Below, in pieces: positions 36,083-44,269 of a stretch of 64,000 nt of DNA. The notes below the pieces were generated by a model that made no database searches, had not been told where the DNA came from, and worked only from the letters and a program-made list of their open reading frames with translations. The position numbers were made by a program, and so were the translations under genes. Source of the stretch: Paucidesulfovibrio gracilis DSM 16080 (GTDB lineage: Bacteria > Desulfobacterota > Desulfovibrionia > Desulfovibrionales > Desulfovibrionaceae); contig NZ_FUYC01000003.1 in assembly GCF_900167125.1 (NCBI RefSeq), forward strand, positions 1 to 64,000, in the 5' to 3' direction. The first letter of the stretch is position 1, and the number at the start of each line of letters is the position of its first letter.

Positions 36083-37459
36083 CTAGACCAAGGGGTGATT
36101 GCCTTGCGTCCAGGCGATGATACCGCCTGCCAAAGAGCGAACCTTCTCGAATCCTTGCTTTTTAAGGGACGAAGCCGCAATGTTGGAGCGATAGCCACTG
36201 CCGCAGTAGACCACGATATCCCTATCGCGGGACATATCAAGGCCGTTGTCCAGGACGTGCGTCAGCGGAACGCTTTGGGCGCCAGGGATGCCGCCACCAG
36301 ACAGTTCCGAGGGGGTGCGCACGTCGAGAATCGTGGCAGTTTGATCGTCAAGCATTGCGGCCAACTCTCCGGCGGAAACCTGGTTCAGACGTTCCAGGTC
36401 GCGGCCGGAAAGCATCCAGGCATTGATGCCTCCGGCAAGGTAGCCGAAAATACGGTCATAGCCGATGCGGTGAAGTTCGGTGACCATGTCGTCATACCGC
36501 TTTCTGTCTTCCACCACGAGCAGCAGGTCCGCGTCCGGCGGAACGACCATGCCCACCCAGTTGGCGAGCTGTTTTTCAAAACCAATGTTCAGAGAGCCAG
36601 GGATGTGGAATCCTCCAAAAGCTGCGGTGTCCCGCGTGTCGATGACGAGGTATCCTTCGGCCATATATGTTTCAAACTGTTCCGGTGTCATGGCTTTTTC
36701 CAGGGGGCAGCATTCCAGCAGGGGCGCGCCGTCCCGATTGGTGCTGATGATGTGGCCGAAACTTTTGGGCCTGGTGGGGAAGTCTCCGGTCATGACGTTA
36801 TGGAATGCTTCGAAGGAGGGGTATTGCAACATCGGGTTGTGGCGCCGTTCAAAGCCGAGGGTAGAGTTTAGCTTGGAACTCATTCCCTTTCCGCAAAGCG
36901 ACCCCATGCCGTGGGCAGGAAATACTTCCAAATGGTCCGGCAATTGGGCGAATTTGACGTACAGCGTGTTGTAGAGGTTGCGGACCTGTTCGTCGATGAC
37001 GTCGGCCCCGGCAAGATCCGGGCGGCCGATGTCGCCGACAAAAAGGACGTCGCCGGTCAGCAGCATCCACGGTTCCTCGGAGCGTGACCGGTCCGTGACC
37101 AGCACGGAGAGGGCGTCCGGGGTGTGTCCGGGGGTATGCATAAATTCAAGTCGTGCATTGCCGATGTCCAGGCGTTCGCCTTCCTTGATGCCGTGAAAGG
37201 GGAAGTCCACGGGTGAGGTTTCGTACATCATGATCTTTGCACCGGTGACGGCTCGCAGCTCATGCGCCCCGCTCACGTGGTCGGCGTGAACATGCGTATC
37301 GATGATGTGGGTGATGCGCATTCCCTCCTCTCGGGAGATATCAAGGTAATCTTGAATATCCCGCTTGGGATCCACCACTGCCATGGCCTTGGCCCCGGGG
37401 CATCCCACCACGTAGGAGAGGCAGCCCAGGCCGGGAACGGAAATCTGTTTGAAGTACAT
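36083..37459 (-). CDS. Metallo-beta-lactamase fold hydrolase with two rhodanese domains
   Basis: Residues 1-~240 are a glyoxalase-II-like MBL domain with THVHADHVSG (metal site) and HTPGHTPD; this group includes persulfide dioxygenases. Two rhodanese modules follow. The first (about 260-350) has no cysteine where the active loop should be (VVEDRKRYD). The second (about 365-458) has VVYCGSGYRS with an active cysteine. The protein probably handles persulfide or polysulfide sulfur, which suits a sulfur-metabolising anaerobe. It is 458 residues and cytoplasmic. A terminator lies downstream and no operon partner is visible. Confidence 0.9.
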   Translation of the reverse strand: MYFKQISVPGLGCLSYVVGCPGAKAMAVVDPKRDIQDYLDISREEGMRITHIIDTHVHADHVSGAHELRAVTGAKIMMYETSPVDFPFHGIKEGERLDIGNARLEFMHTPGHTPDALSVLVTDRSRSEEPWMLLTGDVLFVGDIGRPDLAGADVIDEQVRNLYNTLYVKFAQLPDHLEVFPAHGMGSLCGKGMSSKLNSTLGFERRHNPMLQYPSFEAFHNVMTGDFPTRPKSFGHIISTNRDGAPLLECCPLEKAMTPEQFETYMAEGYLVIDTRDTAAFGGFHIPGSLNIGFEKQLANWVGMVVPPDADLLLVVEDRKRYDDMVTELHRIGYDRIFGYLAGGINAWMLSGRDLERLNQVSAGELAAMLDDQTATILDVRTPSELSGGGIPGAQSVPLTHVLDNGLDMSRDRDIVVYCGSGYRSNIAASSLKKQGFEKVRSLAGGIIAWTQGNHPLV

Positions 37460-37575
37460 GCGTGACTCCTTGTGGATTGAATTGGTTTCAACCTATTATA
37501 ATAATCATTCTCGAAAACAGATCAAGGACAAATGTCTCGGAATTATGGTGTCGGATTGAGGGCAACTTTTTTTGA

Positions 37576-37626
37576 TTGACTTCTCCCCCGGGCATGCTAT
37601 CCCACAAAATATGTAAATTCTAACAT
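37576..37626 (+). promoter_or_regulatory. tupA promoter and candidate TunR operator
   Basis: TTGACT (37576-37581) and TATCCC (37598-37603) are spaced by 16 bases, predicting a start near 37610. Immediately there lies an imperfect palindrome ATGTAAATTCTAACAT (37611-37626). A palindrome on the transcription start fits a repressor site. Tungstate uptake genes in Desulfovibrio are known to be under the regulator TunR; that this is its site is inference. Confidence 0.45.
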
Positions 37627-37641
37627 GTTTGGAGGGATACA

Positions 37642-38460
37642 ATGAAGCATGTCCGCGTTTTGGCTTTGATGATGATTTTGTGCCTCTTTGCTGCAACCGC
37701 CGCCCAGGCGGATAGCCTGATGATGGCCACCACTACCAGCACAGACAACACCGGCCTGCTGGATTATCTGGCTCCGAAGTTCCAAGAGGATACCGGGATC
37801 GAGTTGAAATGGACCGCTATCGGGACCGGTAAAGCCTTGAAGATGGGGCAAAATTGTGACGTTGACGTGCTCCTCGTTCACGCCCCGGCCGCGGAACAGA
37901 AGTTCATCGATAGCGGTTTCGGCAGTGAACGGCGTCAGTTGATGTACAACGATTTCGTGATTATTGGACCCGCATCGGATCCTGGTAAGGTCAAAGGTAT
38001 GAAGGTGGCCGATGCGCTGGCCGCGTTGGCGGAATCCCAAACCAAGTTTGTGAGCCGTGGCGATGATTCCGGAACCAACAAAAAGGAAATATCGCTTTGG
38101 AAGGCCGCTGGTATGGCCGTGCCGGACAAGGCAGCCTGGTATGTCCAGTCCGGACAAGGCATGATCGCCACCATTAAAATGGCTGAGGAATTGGGTGGGT
38201 ACACCATGACCGACCGCGGAACGTACATTAAGTACTCCGCCAGCAATGACGGCAATCCGCCTCTGAAGGTGTTGGTGGAAGGCGACGAAGTGCTCTTCAA
38301 CCAGTATAGTGTGCTGTTGCTGGATGCCAAGCATTGCCCGGATGCCCGCCATGATCTGGCGGCCACGTTCGCGGAGTGGATGGCCTCGGAAAAGACCCAG
38401 ACGGACATTGCTGATTTCCGTATGCTCGGTCAAAAGCTGTTCATTCCCAACGCTGACTAG
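37642..38460 (+). CDS. tupA: Tungstate ABC transporter, substrate-binding protein
   Basis: The protein has a signal peptide (1-23, cleavage after AAQA). The mature N-terminus contains TTTSTDNTGLLDYL, the TupA-specific oxyanion motif that favours tungstate over molybdate. It is a periplasmic PBP-like fold of 272 residues. GSRGDDSGTNKKE-like residues (SRGDDSGTNK) form the second oxyanion loop. Tungstate is needed for tungsten formate dehydrogenases and aldehyde oxidoreductases. GGAGG lies eight bases before the ATG. A terminator hairpin between tupA and tupB probably leaves the binding protein in excess over the membrane parts. Confidence 0.95.
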   Translation: MKHVRVLALMMILCLFAATAAQADSLMMATTTSTDNTGLLDYLAPKFQEDTGIELKWTAIGTGKALKMGQNCDVDVLLVHAPAAEQKFIDSGFGSERRQLMYNDFVIIGPASDPGKVKGMKVADALAALAESQTKFVSRGDDSGTNKKEISLWKAAGMAVPDKAAWYVQSGQGMIATIKMAEELGGYTMTDRGTYIKYSASNDGNPPLKVLVEGDEVLFNQYSVLLLDAKHCPDARHDLAATFAEWMASEKTQTDIADFRMLGQKLFIPNAD

Positions 38461-38469
38461 AGACTGTGG

Positions 38470-38502
38470 CGCGGGAGAGTGTTTGCTCTCCCGCGTTTTT
38501 TT
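38470..38502 (+). terminator. Strong terminator-like hairpin between tupA and tupB
   Basis: A perfect 10-bp stem CGCGGGAGAG/CTCTCCCGCG with a six-base loop is followed by seven T residues. It sits inside the tup operon and would lower transcription of tupBC relative to tupA. Confidence 0.9.
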
Positions 38503-38558
38503 GATTGCCTCCGGGGGAGTTCCTCCTGTCTTTCCCATGATTGCGGAGCCGACGTTCC

Positions 38559-39254
38559 ATGGATTTTATTGCCCAGGGAATTCTAGAAGCTTTTCGACTA
38601 CTCTGGTTGGGAGACCCGCAGACGTGGTCTGCGGTGCGTACCACGGTGGCTGTTTCTTCTCTTTCCATTGCATGCAGTCTCCTCTTGGGCGCCCCGCTGG
38701 GGTTTGCCCTGGGGTATTATGAGTTTCCCGGCAAACGGGTCACGCGTTTGCTGGTGGATACGCTTTTAAGTCTGCCTACCGTCGTGATCGGATTGCTGGT
38801 TTACGCGTTCATCTCACGCCAGGGACCGCTTGGCTCCTGGAATTTGCTTTTCAGTATCCAGGGCGTAGCCGTGGGCCAGACGCTGCTGGGTTTGCCCATT
38901 GTGATGGCAATGACGGCAACGGCCGTGGAAGGGCAGGACCGGCGGTTGCGGCAGACGTTGCTCACGTTGGGAGCGTCTCCTTTTCAGGTGCTGTTGACCA
39001 CGCTTGTGGAGGCCCGGTTTGCCGTGGCTTTGGCGGCCATGGCCGCCTATGGGCGAATCGTTTCCGAAGTCGGCATTTCCATGATGGTGGGCGGCAATAT
39101 CAAATGGCATACCCGGACCATCACGACAGCCATTGCTTTGGAAACAGGCAAGGGGGAATTCGGCATGGGCGTGGCCTTGGGATTGGTGCTCATGCTCATC
39201 GCCCTGCTGGTGAATCTGCTGGCTGCGGGTGTTCGAAGGACGGCACGGCAATGA
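38559..39254 (+). CDS. tupB: Tungstate ABC transporter, permease
   Basis: This 231-residue inner-membrane permease has five or six helices. The cytoplasmic EAA-type loop (TLLTLGASPFQVLLTTLVEA) contacts the ATPase. TLLSLPTVVIGLLVY and YGRIVSEVGISMMVGGNI are typical of TupB. The start at ATG 38559 gives MDFIAQGILEAF; a TTG at 38541 is less likely. tupC overlaps its stop codon. Confidence 0.94.
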   Translation: MDFIAQGILEAFRLLWLGDPQTWSAVRTTVAVSSLSIACSLLLGAPLGFALGYYEFPGKRVTRLLVDTLLSLPTVVIGLLVYAFISRQGPLGSWNLLFSIQGVAVGQTLLGLPIVMAMTATAVEGQDRRLRQTLLTLGASPFQVLLTTLVEARFAVALAAMAAYGRIVSEVGISMMVGGNIKWHTRTITTAIALETGKGEFGMGVALGLVLMLIALLVNLLAAGVRRTARQ

Positions 39255-39934
39255 AGCGTGATCAGGTCTTCGAGCTTTGTCATCTGCGGCAGGAATATGC
39301 TGGTCGGACAGCTTTGCAAATACCGGAACTGCGCATCCCGGAAGGGTGCATTCTCGGGATTTCCGGACACAATGGATCGGGAAAGAGCACGCTGCTTCGC
39401 CTTTTGGCGTTTTTGGAAACGCCTGTTCACGGTCGGGTGGTGTACCGAAGCCAGCCCGACTTACCGTCGGCCAGGGCGCGGCGGCGGATCACCCTGCTGA
39501 CCCAGGAGCCGTATTTGTTGACCCGTTCCGTTGCTGCCAACGTAGCCTATGGACTGCGGGTTCGTGGCGGGCTGGACGAACGGACCCTGCAACACCGCGT
39601 GGAAGAGGCGTTGGAAATGGTTGGGTTGCCTGCAAGTTTGTTTACGCATCGCTCCTGGCGAGCGCTTTCCGGCGGCGAGGCGCAACGTGTGGCCCTGGCT
39701 GCTCGGTTGGTGCTGCGACCGGATGTGTTGTTGCTGGATGAACCCACAAGCAGCCTGGATCCTGACAATGCCCAGCGCCTCCTGGATGCCGCGTTGCTGG
39801 CCAGAGACGAGTGGGGGGTCACCTTGGTGGTGGTCAGCCATGATGCTAACTGGCTGAAAGCCGTGAGCGACGGCGTGCTGTTTATTCAGCGCGGCGAAGT
39901 GGTTAGCATGCCGGAATTCTGCTGTTCTTTGTGA
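39251..39934 (+). CDS. tupC: Tungstate ABC transporter, ATP-binding protein
   Basis: The 227-residue ATPase drives TupAB uptake. Walker A is GHNGSGKST, the signature is LSGGEAQR, and Walker B is LLLDEPTSSLD, followed by VVSHD. Its ATG overlaps the tupB stop (ATGA). It lacks the C-terminal TOBE regulatory domain often present in ModC, as expected for TupC. It is the last gene of the transporter operon. Confidence 0.94.
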   Translation: MKRDQVFELCHLRQEYAGRTALQIPELRIPEGCILGISGHNGSGKSTLLRLLAFLETPVHGRVVYRSQPDLPSARARRRITLLTQEPYLLTRSVAANVAYGLRVRGGLDERTLQHRVEEALEMVGLPASLFTHRSWRALSGGEAQRVALAARLVLRPDVLLLDEPTSSLDPDNAQRLLDAALLARDEWGVTLVVVSHDANWLKAVSDGVLFIQRGEVVSMPEFCCSL

Positions 39935-40009
39935 TTCCCTTTCTTGACGCCTTGCCTCTCACGCGAGTAATCGATAGAAAAGGATGATTCTCGACTGGAG
40001 TAAAGGCAT

Positions 40010-41074
40010 ATGAATGATTCAGATCGGCGGCTGGTGATCCTCATCGTGGACGACGAGGAAATCAATCTCAAAGTACTTTCAGGGTTTGTTGAAAGTTTCG
40101 GGTATGATTACCGGCTGTCGGATTCCGGGCATGATGCTTTGGAAATGCTCGACCAGGCCGATCTGGTGCTGCTTGATGTCATGATGCCGGATATGGACGG
40201 CTTCGAGGTGGTGCGCCGCATTCGCAAGATTCCGGGGTATCAGGATCTCCCCGTGATCATGGCAACGGCTCTTTCAGACCAGCGGGACCGGCTTGATGCC
40301 GTGAGCGCCGGGGCCAGTGATTTCATTACCAAACCGGTGGACGCCACGGAACTGCGTATCCGGTTGGATGCTCATTTGCGACTGAAGCGCTATCACGACC
40401 AGGTCATGCGCTATCAGGACAACCTGGAGCGGTTGGTGGCCGAACGGACGCAGGCGCTCGAGGAGGCGCAGGCCGCCACGGTCGCAGCTCACCTTGAAAC
40501 GTTGCGACGCCTATCCCAGGCTGCGGAGTACAAGGACGAGGAAACCGCTCAGCACATTGAGCGGATGAGCCGGTATTGTGCGCTCATGGCCGAAAAGCTC
40601 GGGATGGATAAGGAAGAGGTGGACTTGGTGCTGCATGCCAGTCCCATGCACGATATCGGCAAGATAGGCATCCCGGATTCCATTCTCTTGAAGCCGGGTC
40701 CGCTGACGCCCGAGGAATGGGACATCATGAAAACACATACCGTCATTGGCGCAGGCATACTGGACTCCCCATCCTCGGTGTATCTTGAACAGGGGCGCAT
40801 CATTGCGCTGAGCCACCATGAAAAGTGGAACGGTTCCGGTTATCCGCGAGGTTTGGCCGGCGAGGATATTCCCTTGTATGGCCGCATCTGCGCCGTGGCG
40901 GACGTCTTTGACGCCCTGACTTCCCGACGGCCGTATAAGCAGCCGTATTCCAATGAAAAGGCATTAAGCATCATGCGGGAAGGCCGGGGAACCCACTTTG
41001 ATCCCGATTTGCTTGATTTGTTTATGGACAACATAGACTCCGTGTTCGCCATTCAGCGGCAATATCGCGATTGA
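40010..41074 (+). CDS. Response regulator with HD-GYP domain (cyclic-di-GMP phosphodiesterase)
   Basis: Residues 1-125 form a receiver domain with phospho-acceptor Asp in LLDVMMPDMDG (about D57) and the ITKP lysine. A coiled linker leads to an HD-GYP domain (about 165-345) with HDIGKIGIPD as the HD pair and GSGYPRGLAG as the GYP motif. Both halves are intact, so hydrolysis of cyclic di-GMP is expected when the receiver is phosphorylated. GGAGTAAAG precedes the ATG. No kinase gene is adjacent. It precedes the radical SAM gene by 129 bases; PilZ, a cyclic-di-GMP receptor type, lies nearby. Confidence 0.94.
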   Translation: MNDSDRRLVILIVDDEEINLKVLSGFVESFGYDYRLSDSGHDALEMLDQADLVLLDVMMPDMDGFEVVRRIRKIPGYQDLPVIMATALSDQRDRLDAVSAGASDFITKPVDATELRIRLDAHLRLKRYHDQVMRYQDNLERLVAERTQALEEAQAATVAAHLETLRRLSQAAEYKDEETAQHIERMSRYCALMAEKLGMDKEEVDLVLHASPMHDIGKIGIPDSILLKPGPLTPEEWDIMKTHTVIGAGILDSPSSVYLEQGRIIALSHHEKWNGSGYPRGLAGEDIPLYGRICAVADVFDALTSRRPYKQPYSNEKALSIMREGRGTHFDPDLLDLFMDNIDSVFAIQRQYRD

Positions 41075-41203
41075 CCGGCTGTTTCGCTCCATCCTTCTGA
41101 AAGGCGTTCTGTTCAGGGAACGTGGGTGGATTGTTGCCTGTTTGACGCCTGATCGTCACCACTTGTTCATCTCGTATTGGCTCGCGGGGCGTATCCTGGC
41201 TCC

Positions 41204-42526
41204 ATGAGTCCTTCTCCTTTACAACATCTTGGTTATTGGCGCCGGTTGATCTGCAAACGCGCTCCCGGTCAGGTGGTTGTGCAGTACACCACACGCTGCA
41301 ACGCCCGTTGCGCCCAGTGCGGAATGCGGGTCACCAATGCCGCACCACGCGTCACCCTTTCCAAGGATGACGTCCGCCGTCTGATCGATGCCATGGCCGA
41401 ACGAGGTGTGGCCTCGATCTCCTTTACTGGCGGCGAGCCTATGCTCTACGCCCGGGACATTGCGGAGTTATCCCGTTATGCTGGTGCCGCTGGAATTCGC
41501 TATATTCGTACCGGCACCAACGGCTATATGTTTCGGCATCATGACCGACCGGATTTCAGGGACCGTATGGAGCGGTTGGCCGATGTCTTGGCCGATAGCC
41601 CACTGAACACTTTTTGGGTGAGTCTTGATTCCGCCGTACCTGAAGTACATGAGGAGAATCGGGGGTTGCCCGGTATGGTGGAAGGACTCCGAAAAGCGGT
41701 ACCAATTTTTCATGACCGAGGACTGTATGTATCGGCCAATCTTGGAATCAACAGGTTGACCGGAGGACGGGGGGTGGTGCCGGACGCTGGCGTTCCCTTT
41801 GATCGGGATCGGTTCACCGAGGCGTTTCGCATCGCATTTCATCGTTTTTATTCCATGGTGGCCGAACTGGGCATCACTATAGTGAACGCGTGTTATCCCA
41901 TGAGCCTGGATACGGGCGGGGAACAGAATGAAGCGGTGTATGCGGCCACATCCACGGAGGGGCTGATCCGGTTTACGCCAGAGGAAAAGGCCGCCATGTT
42001 TCGGGCTTTGTACGACGTTATTCCATTTTACCGGGATCGTCTGCGAATTTTTACGCCGCGTAGCGCATTGTTGGCTTTAATGCGTCAGCAATGCGGGCTG
42101 GATAAGGGCGTGTTTCCTTGCCGTGGCGGTATTGATTTTTTCTTCGTCAATGCGGCGGATCGAAACGTTTACCCTTGCGGCTATCGGGGGGGCGAATCGT
42201 TGGGGAAAATGTGGGATCTTGATTTGTCCGCTTTGGACCGTCGTCAGATTTGTGAAAAATGTGACTGGGAATGTTTCCGCGACCCTTCGGTGCTGCTCAA
42301 GCCCATACTGAATATGATTGAAAACCCGTTTACGTTTCGAAGCAAATTGCCAGGACACCGTGACTTTTTGAAGGTTTGGCGGGAGGATTTACGGTATTAT
42401 CGGGCCTGTGGGTGGTTTGATGCCCGTACTCCTCCAGACATGCAGCAGCTGGCGCGGTTCAAGGCGGACCCGCCCGTTTGGAATACGGAACAAGATCCGC
42501 CGGAAGGCTTGGGATCCTTGGGCTGA
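41204..42526 (+). CDS. Radical SAM protein of unknown function
   Basis: The first ~250 residues form a radical SAM barrel, with the CxxxCxxC cluster motif in TTRCNARCAQCGM and SFTGGEP as the SAM-binding loop. A C-terminal cysteine set (about 300-375: CGLD, PCRGGI, PCGYRGG, ICEKCDWEC) suggests an auxiliary Fe-S cluster of SPASM or twitch type. The protein is 440 residues. SPASM enzymes modify peptides or sugars, but no precursor peptide gene is evident nearby. ATG 41204 has a poor ribosome site; a TTG at 41177 is the alternative. It is not in an obvious operon. Confidence 0.85.
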   Translation: MSPSPLQHLGYWRRLICKRAPGQVVVQYTTRCNARCAQCGMRVTNAAPRVTLSKDDVRRLIDAMAERGVASISFTGGEPMLYARDIAELSRYAGAAGIRYIRTGTNGYMFRHHDRPDFRDRMERLADVLADSPLNTFWVSLDSAVPEVHEENRGLPGMVEGLRKAVPIFHDRGLYVSANLGINRLTGGRGVVPDAGVPFDRDRFTEAFRIAFHRFYSMVAELGITIVNACYPMSLDTGGEQNEAVYAATSTEGLIRFTPEEKAAMFRALYDVIPFYRDRLRIFTPRSALLALMRQQCGLDKGVFPCRGGIDFFFVNAADRNVYPCGYRGGESLGKMWDLDLSALDRRQICEKCDWECFRDPSVLLKPILNMIENPFTFRSKLPGHRDFLKVWREDLRYYRACGWFDARTPPDMQQLARFKADPPVWNTEQDPPEGLGSLG

Positions 42527-42562
42527 ACGGGGGATGGATAAAATGCTGTTCCGCTTTCGTTG

Positions 42563-43198
42563 TTAGTAGCAACTGGGCGGAACCGGACTGGCGTACGCGT
42601 CTTCCACCCAGTTTTGGAGCAGAGCGTGCGAAGTGTGGTCGTCCTGCCGGAGCATCAGCACAGCAAAGCGACGGCCGCCGATCATGAATTCCCGCAATAG
42701 ATCGCAATGGAAAGCAAAGCTGTTGTGGGGGGAGATAACGGAAAAGTTCAGGCGCATTGGCTCTCCTTTTTCAAAAAGGAGCGCCTTTTTTTTGTCCGGC
42801 GGCAGGGCAACCCGCACGGCACTGGCCGAAACATCCTGGACGAGGCAGGGCTGTTCCCCCTGGCTTGTCTCAAGCCGGGCTGGAAAATTACAGATCAACC
42901 GTTTTTCCCGCCGTTGGTCGCAGTCCTGGATGTCTTGGGGATAGGTCAGAAAGAGGGGCTGGCCAGGAGCCGTCGGCAGACTCAGCAGAAGAGTATCGAA
43001 TCCGTAGAGTGTACCCTCGTGCGCGTAGCGGATTTGTATCGCAGGGTTTTTTTGAAGTTCGTTCAGGGCTTTGGGAGGCAGGTCAGCATAGATTACAAGA
43101 CGTTTGCCGCGTTCCATTCCTACCAAAACCGCCAAGTGGCGTTCTTCAAAATGGGCGCATTGCAAAAGCAGGGTCTTGCCTATGGTGAGATGCGACAT
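42563..43198 (-). CDS. PilZ-domain protein (YcgR-like)
   Basis: The 211-residue protein has an N-terminal YcgR-type domain (1-~95) and a C-terminal PilZ domain. The PilZ signature is partly present: RREKR (the RxxxR cyclic-di-GMP motif) and DVSASAVRV, where the usual DxSxxG glycine is replaced by valine. Binding of cyclic di-GMP may therefore be weakened. Such proteins slow the flagellar motor or control exopolysaccharide. GGGAGGAG lies directly before the ATG. A 53-residue membrane protein gene lies 102 bases upstream on the same strand. Confidence 0.85.
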   Translation of the reverse strand: MSHLTIGKTLLLQCAHFEERHLAVLVGMERGKRLVIYADLPPKALNELQKNPAIQIRYAHEGTLYGFDTLLLSLPTAPGQPLFLTYPQDIQDCDQRREKRLICNFPARLETSQGEQPCLVQDVSASAVRVALPPDKKKALLFEKGEPMRLNFSVISPHNSFAFHCDLLREFMIGGRRFAVLMLRQDDHTSHALLQNWVEDAYASPVPPSCY

Positions 43199-43300
43199 GC
43201 TCCTCCCTTGGTGACCGGGATCCGGAAGCGATCCAGACTGCCTCTTTTGTGCCGTAAATTCGGGATCGAGGCAAGGGCTTGTGTCGCAGGGGCAAAGAAA

Positions 43301-43462
43301 CTACGTCCTGTTTTGCTCGCGCGATTTGGCGGCGTCGAAATCCAGGTCGATCGGCATGCGACCAGTACAGTGCTTGCCGCGGGATTTGAGGCGGCGCAAC
43401 AATGCCAAAGACAAACCGGCACCAAAGATGATCAGGGTGCTGAAAAGAATGGTTCCTTGCAT
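43301..43462 (-). CDS. Small single-span membrane protein
   Basis: A 53-residue frame starts MQGTILFSTLIIFGAGLSLA, one hydrophobic helix (about 3-22), then LRRLKSRGK and a polar tail. An excellent AGGAGG ribosome site lies four bases before the ATG, which is the main reason to accept it. The first helix with positive residues after it predicts an N-out/C-in orientation. It may be co-transcribed with the PilZ gene. No family is recognised. Confidence 0.6.
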   Translation of the reverse strand: MQGTILFSTLIIFGAGLSLALLRRLKSRGKHCTGRMPIDLDFDAAKSREQNRT

Positions 43463-43702
43463 GGTTCCTCCTGAATGGCTCCCTCGGGCATGCACTTTGT
43501 TGGCGTGTGTGCTGAACAGGCCCGGGAAGTTCCAGTTTAGCATCTTGCGAAAAAAAAGGAAGGGTGCGTTTAATATAATTGTTCCAGCTTGGCAACCCGC
43601 GTCGTTCATGGCTTGCGTCATGGTTGGCAAGCAAGGCCCGGAAGGGTATGATCCCGGCACAAAATTGCCTTCCTGGTTGGTTGGAAGAGAGGAGTTTCGC
43701 AA

Positions 43703-44221
43703 ATGAACAAGCTGGCCATCACTGTGACGCTGGCGTTGGAGGAAGAGAGTTTCGAGGATGCGTACCTTGACTTCCTTTTGACCGTGGATGGGGGATATAT
43801 CCATGATTCACAGTATCATTGGATTGATCCCGTGGCATTGGCTTCCAGCGCGGGGCATTCCGGTGAATTTTATATTTTTACCTGTAATTGCGGTGATCCA
43901 GGATGCGTAGGTATTGATCGAGGCGTCATGGTGACGCATGGCGCTGACGAAATCGTGTGGCGTTTGCGTATGCCCATGGGGTGGCCCGCGGAAGAAGAAT
44001 TACCGGACTGGGCGCATGAGGTGGAGTTGCATTTTCCCAGGGATGAATACGTGAACATTGTGGAGTCGGCTTTGCAGCAGGCAAAGGCCTTGGTGCGTCA
44101 TTGGCGTTCCCCCGGAAGGCTCTGGCCCGGGCCGGATTTGAGCGTGGAAGAATTGTTGGCTTTGCAGGCGGGGACGAATTCAGGGATGGCTGCGGTTTCG
44201 GCCGGTCGCTTTGTCCACTGA
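43703..44221 (+). CDS. Uncharacterised protein with CNCGDPGC motif
   Basis: The 172-residue soluble protein contains FTCNCGDPGCVGIDRGV at about 59-75, with three closely spaced cysteines (CxCxxxxC) that could bind a metal. VTHGADEIVWRLRMP and a FPRDEY motif follow, with an alpha-helical C-terminal third. I have seen similar cysteine motifs in uncharacterised bacterial proteins but know no function. GAGAGGAG precedes the ATG. It stands alone, 49 bases ahead of the LysE gene, and could share its transcript. Confidence 0.72.
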   Translation: MNKLAITVTLALEEESFEDAYLDFLLTVDGGYIHDSQYHWIDPVALASSAGHSGEFYIFTCNCGDPGCVGIDRGVMVTHGADEIVWRLRMPMGWPAEEELPDWAHEVELHFPRDEYVNIVESALQQAKALVRHWRSPGRLWPGPDLSVEELLALQAGTNSGMAAVSAGRFVH

Positions 44222-44269
44222 CCCCGGAGAACGGGGGAAGGCTGACCAACGCAGTGTCGGAGAAAGAAA

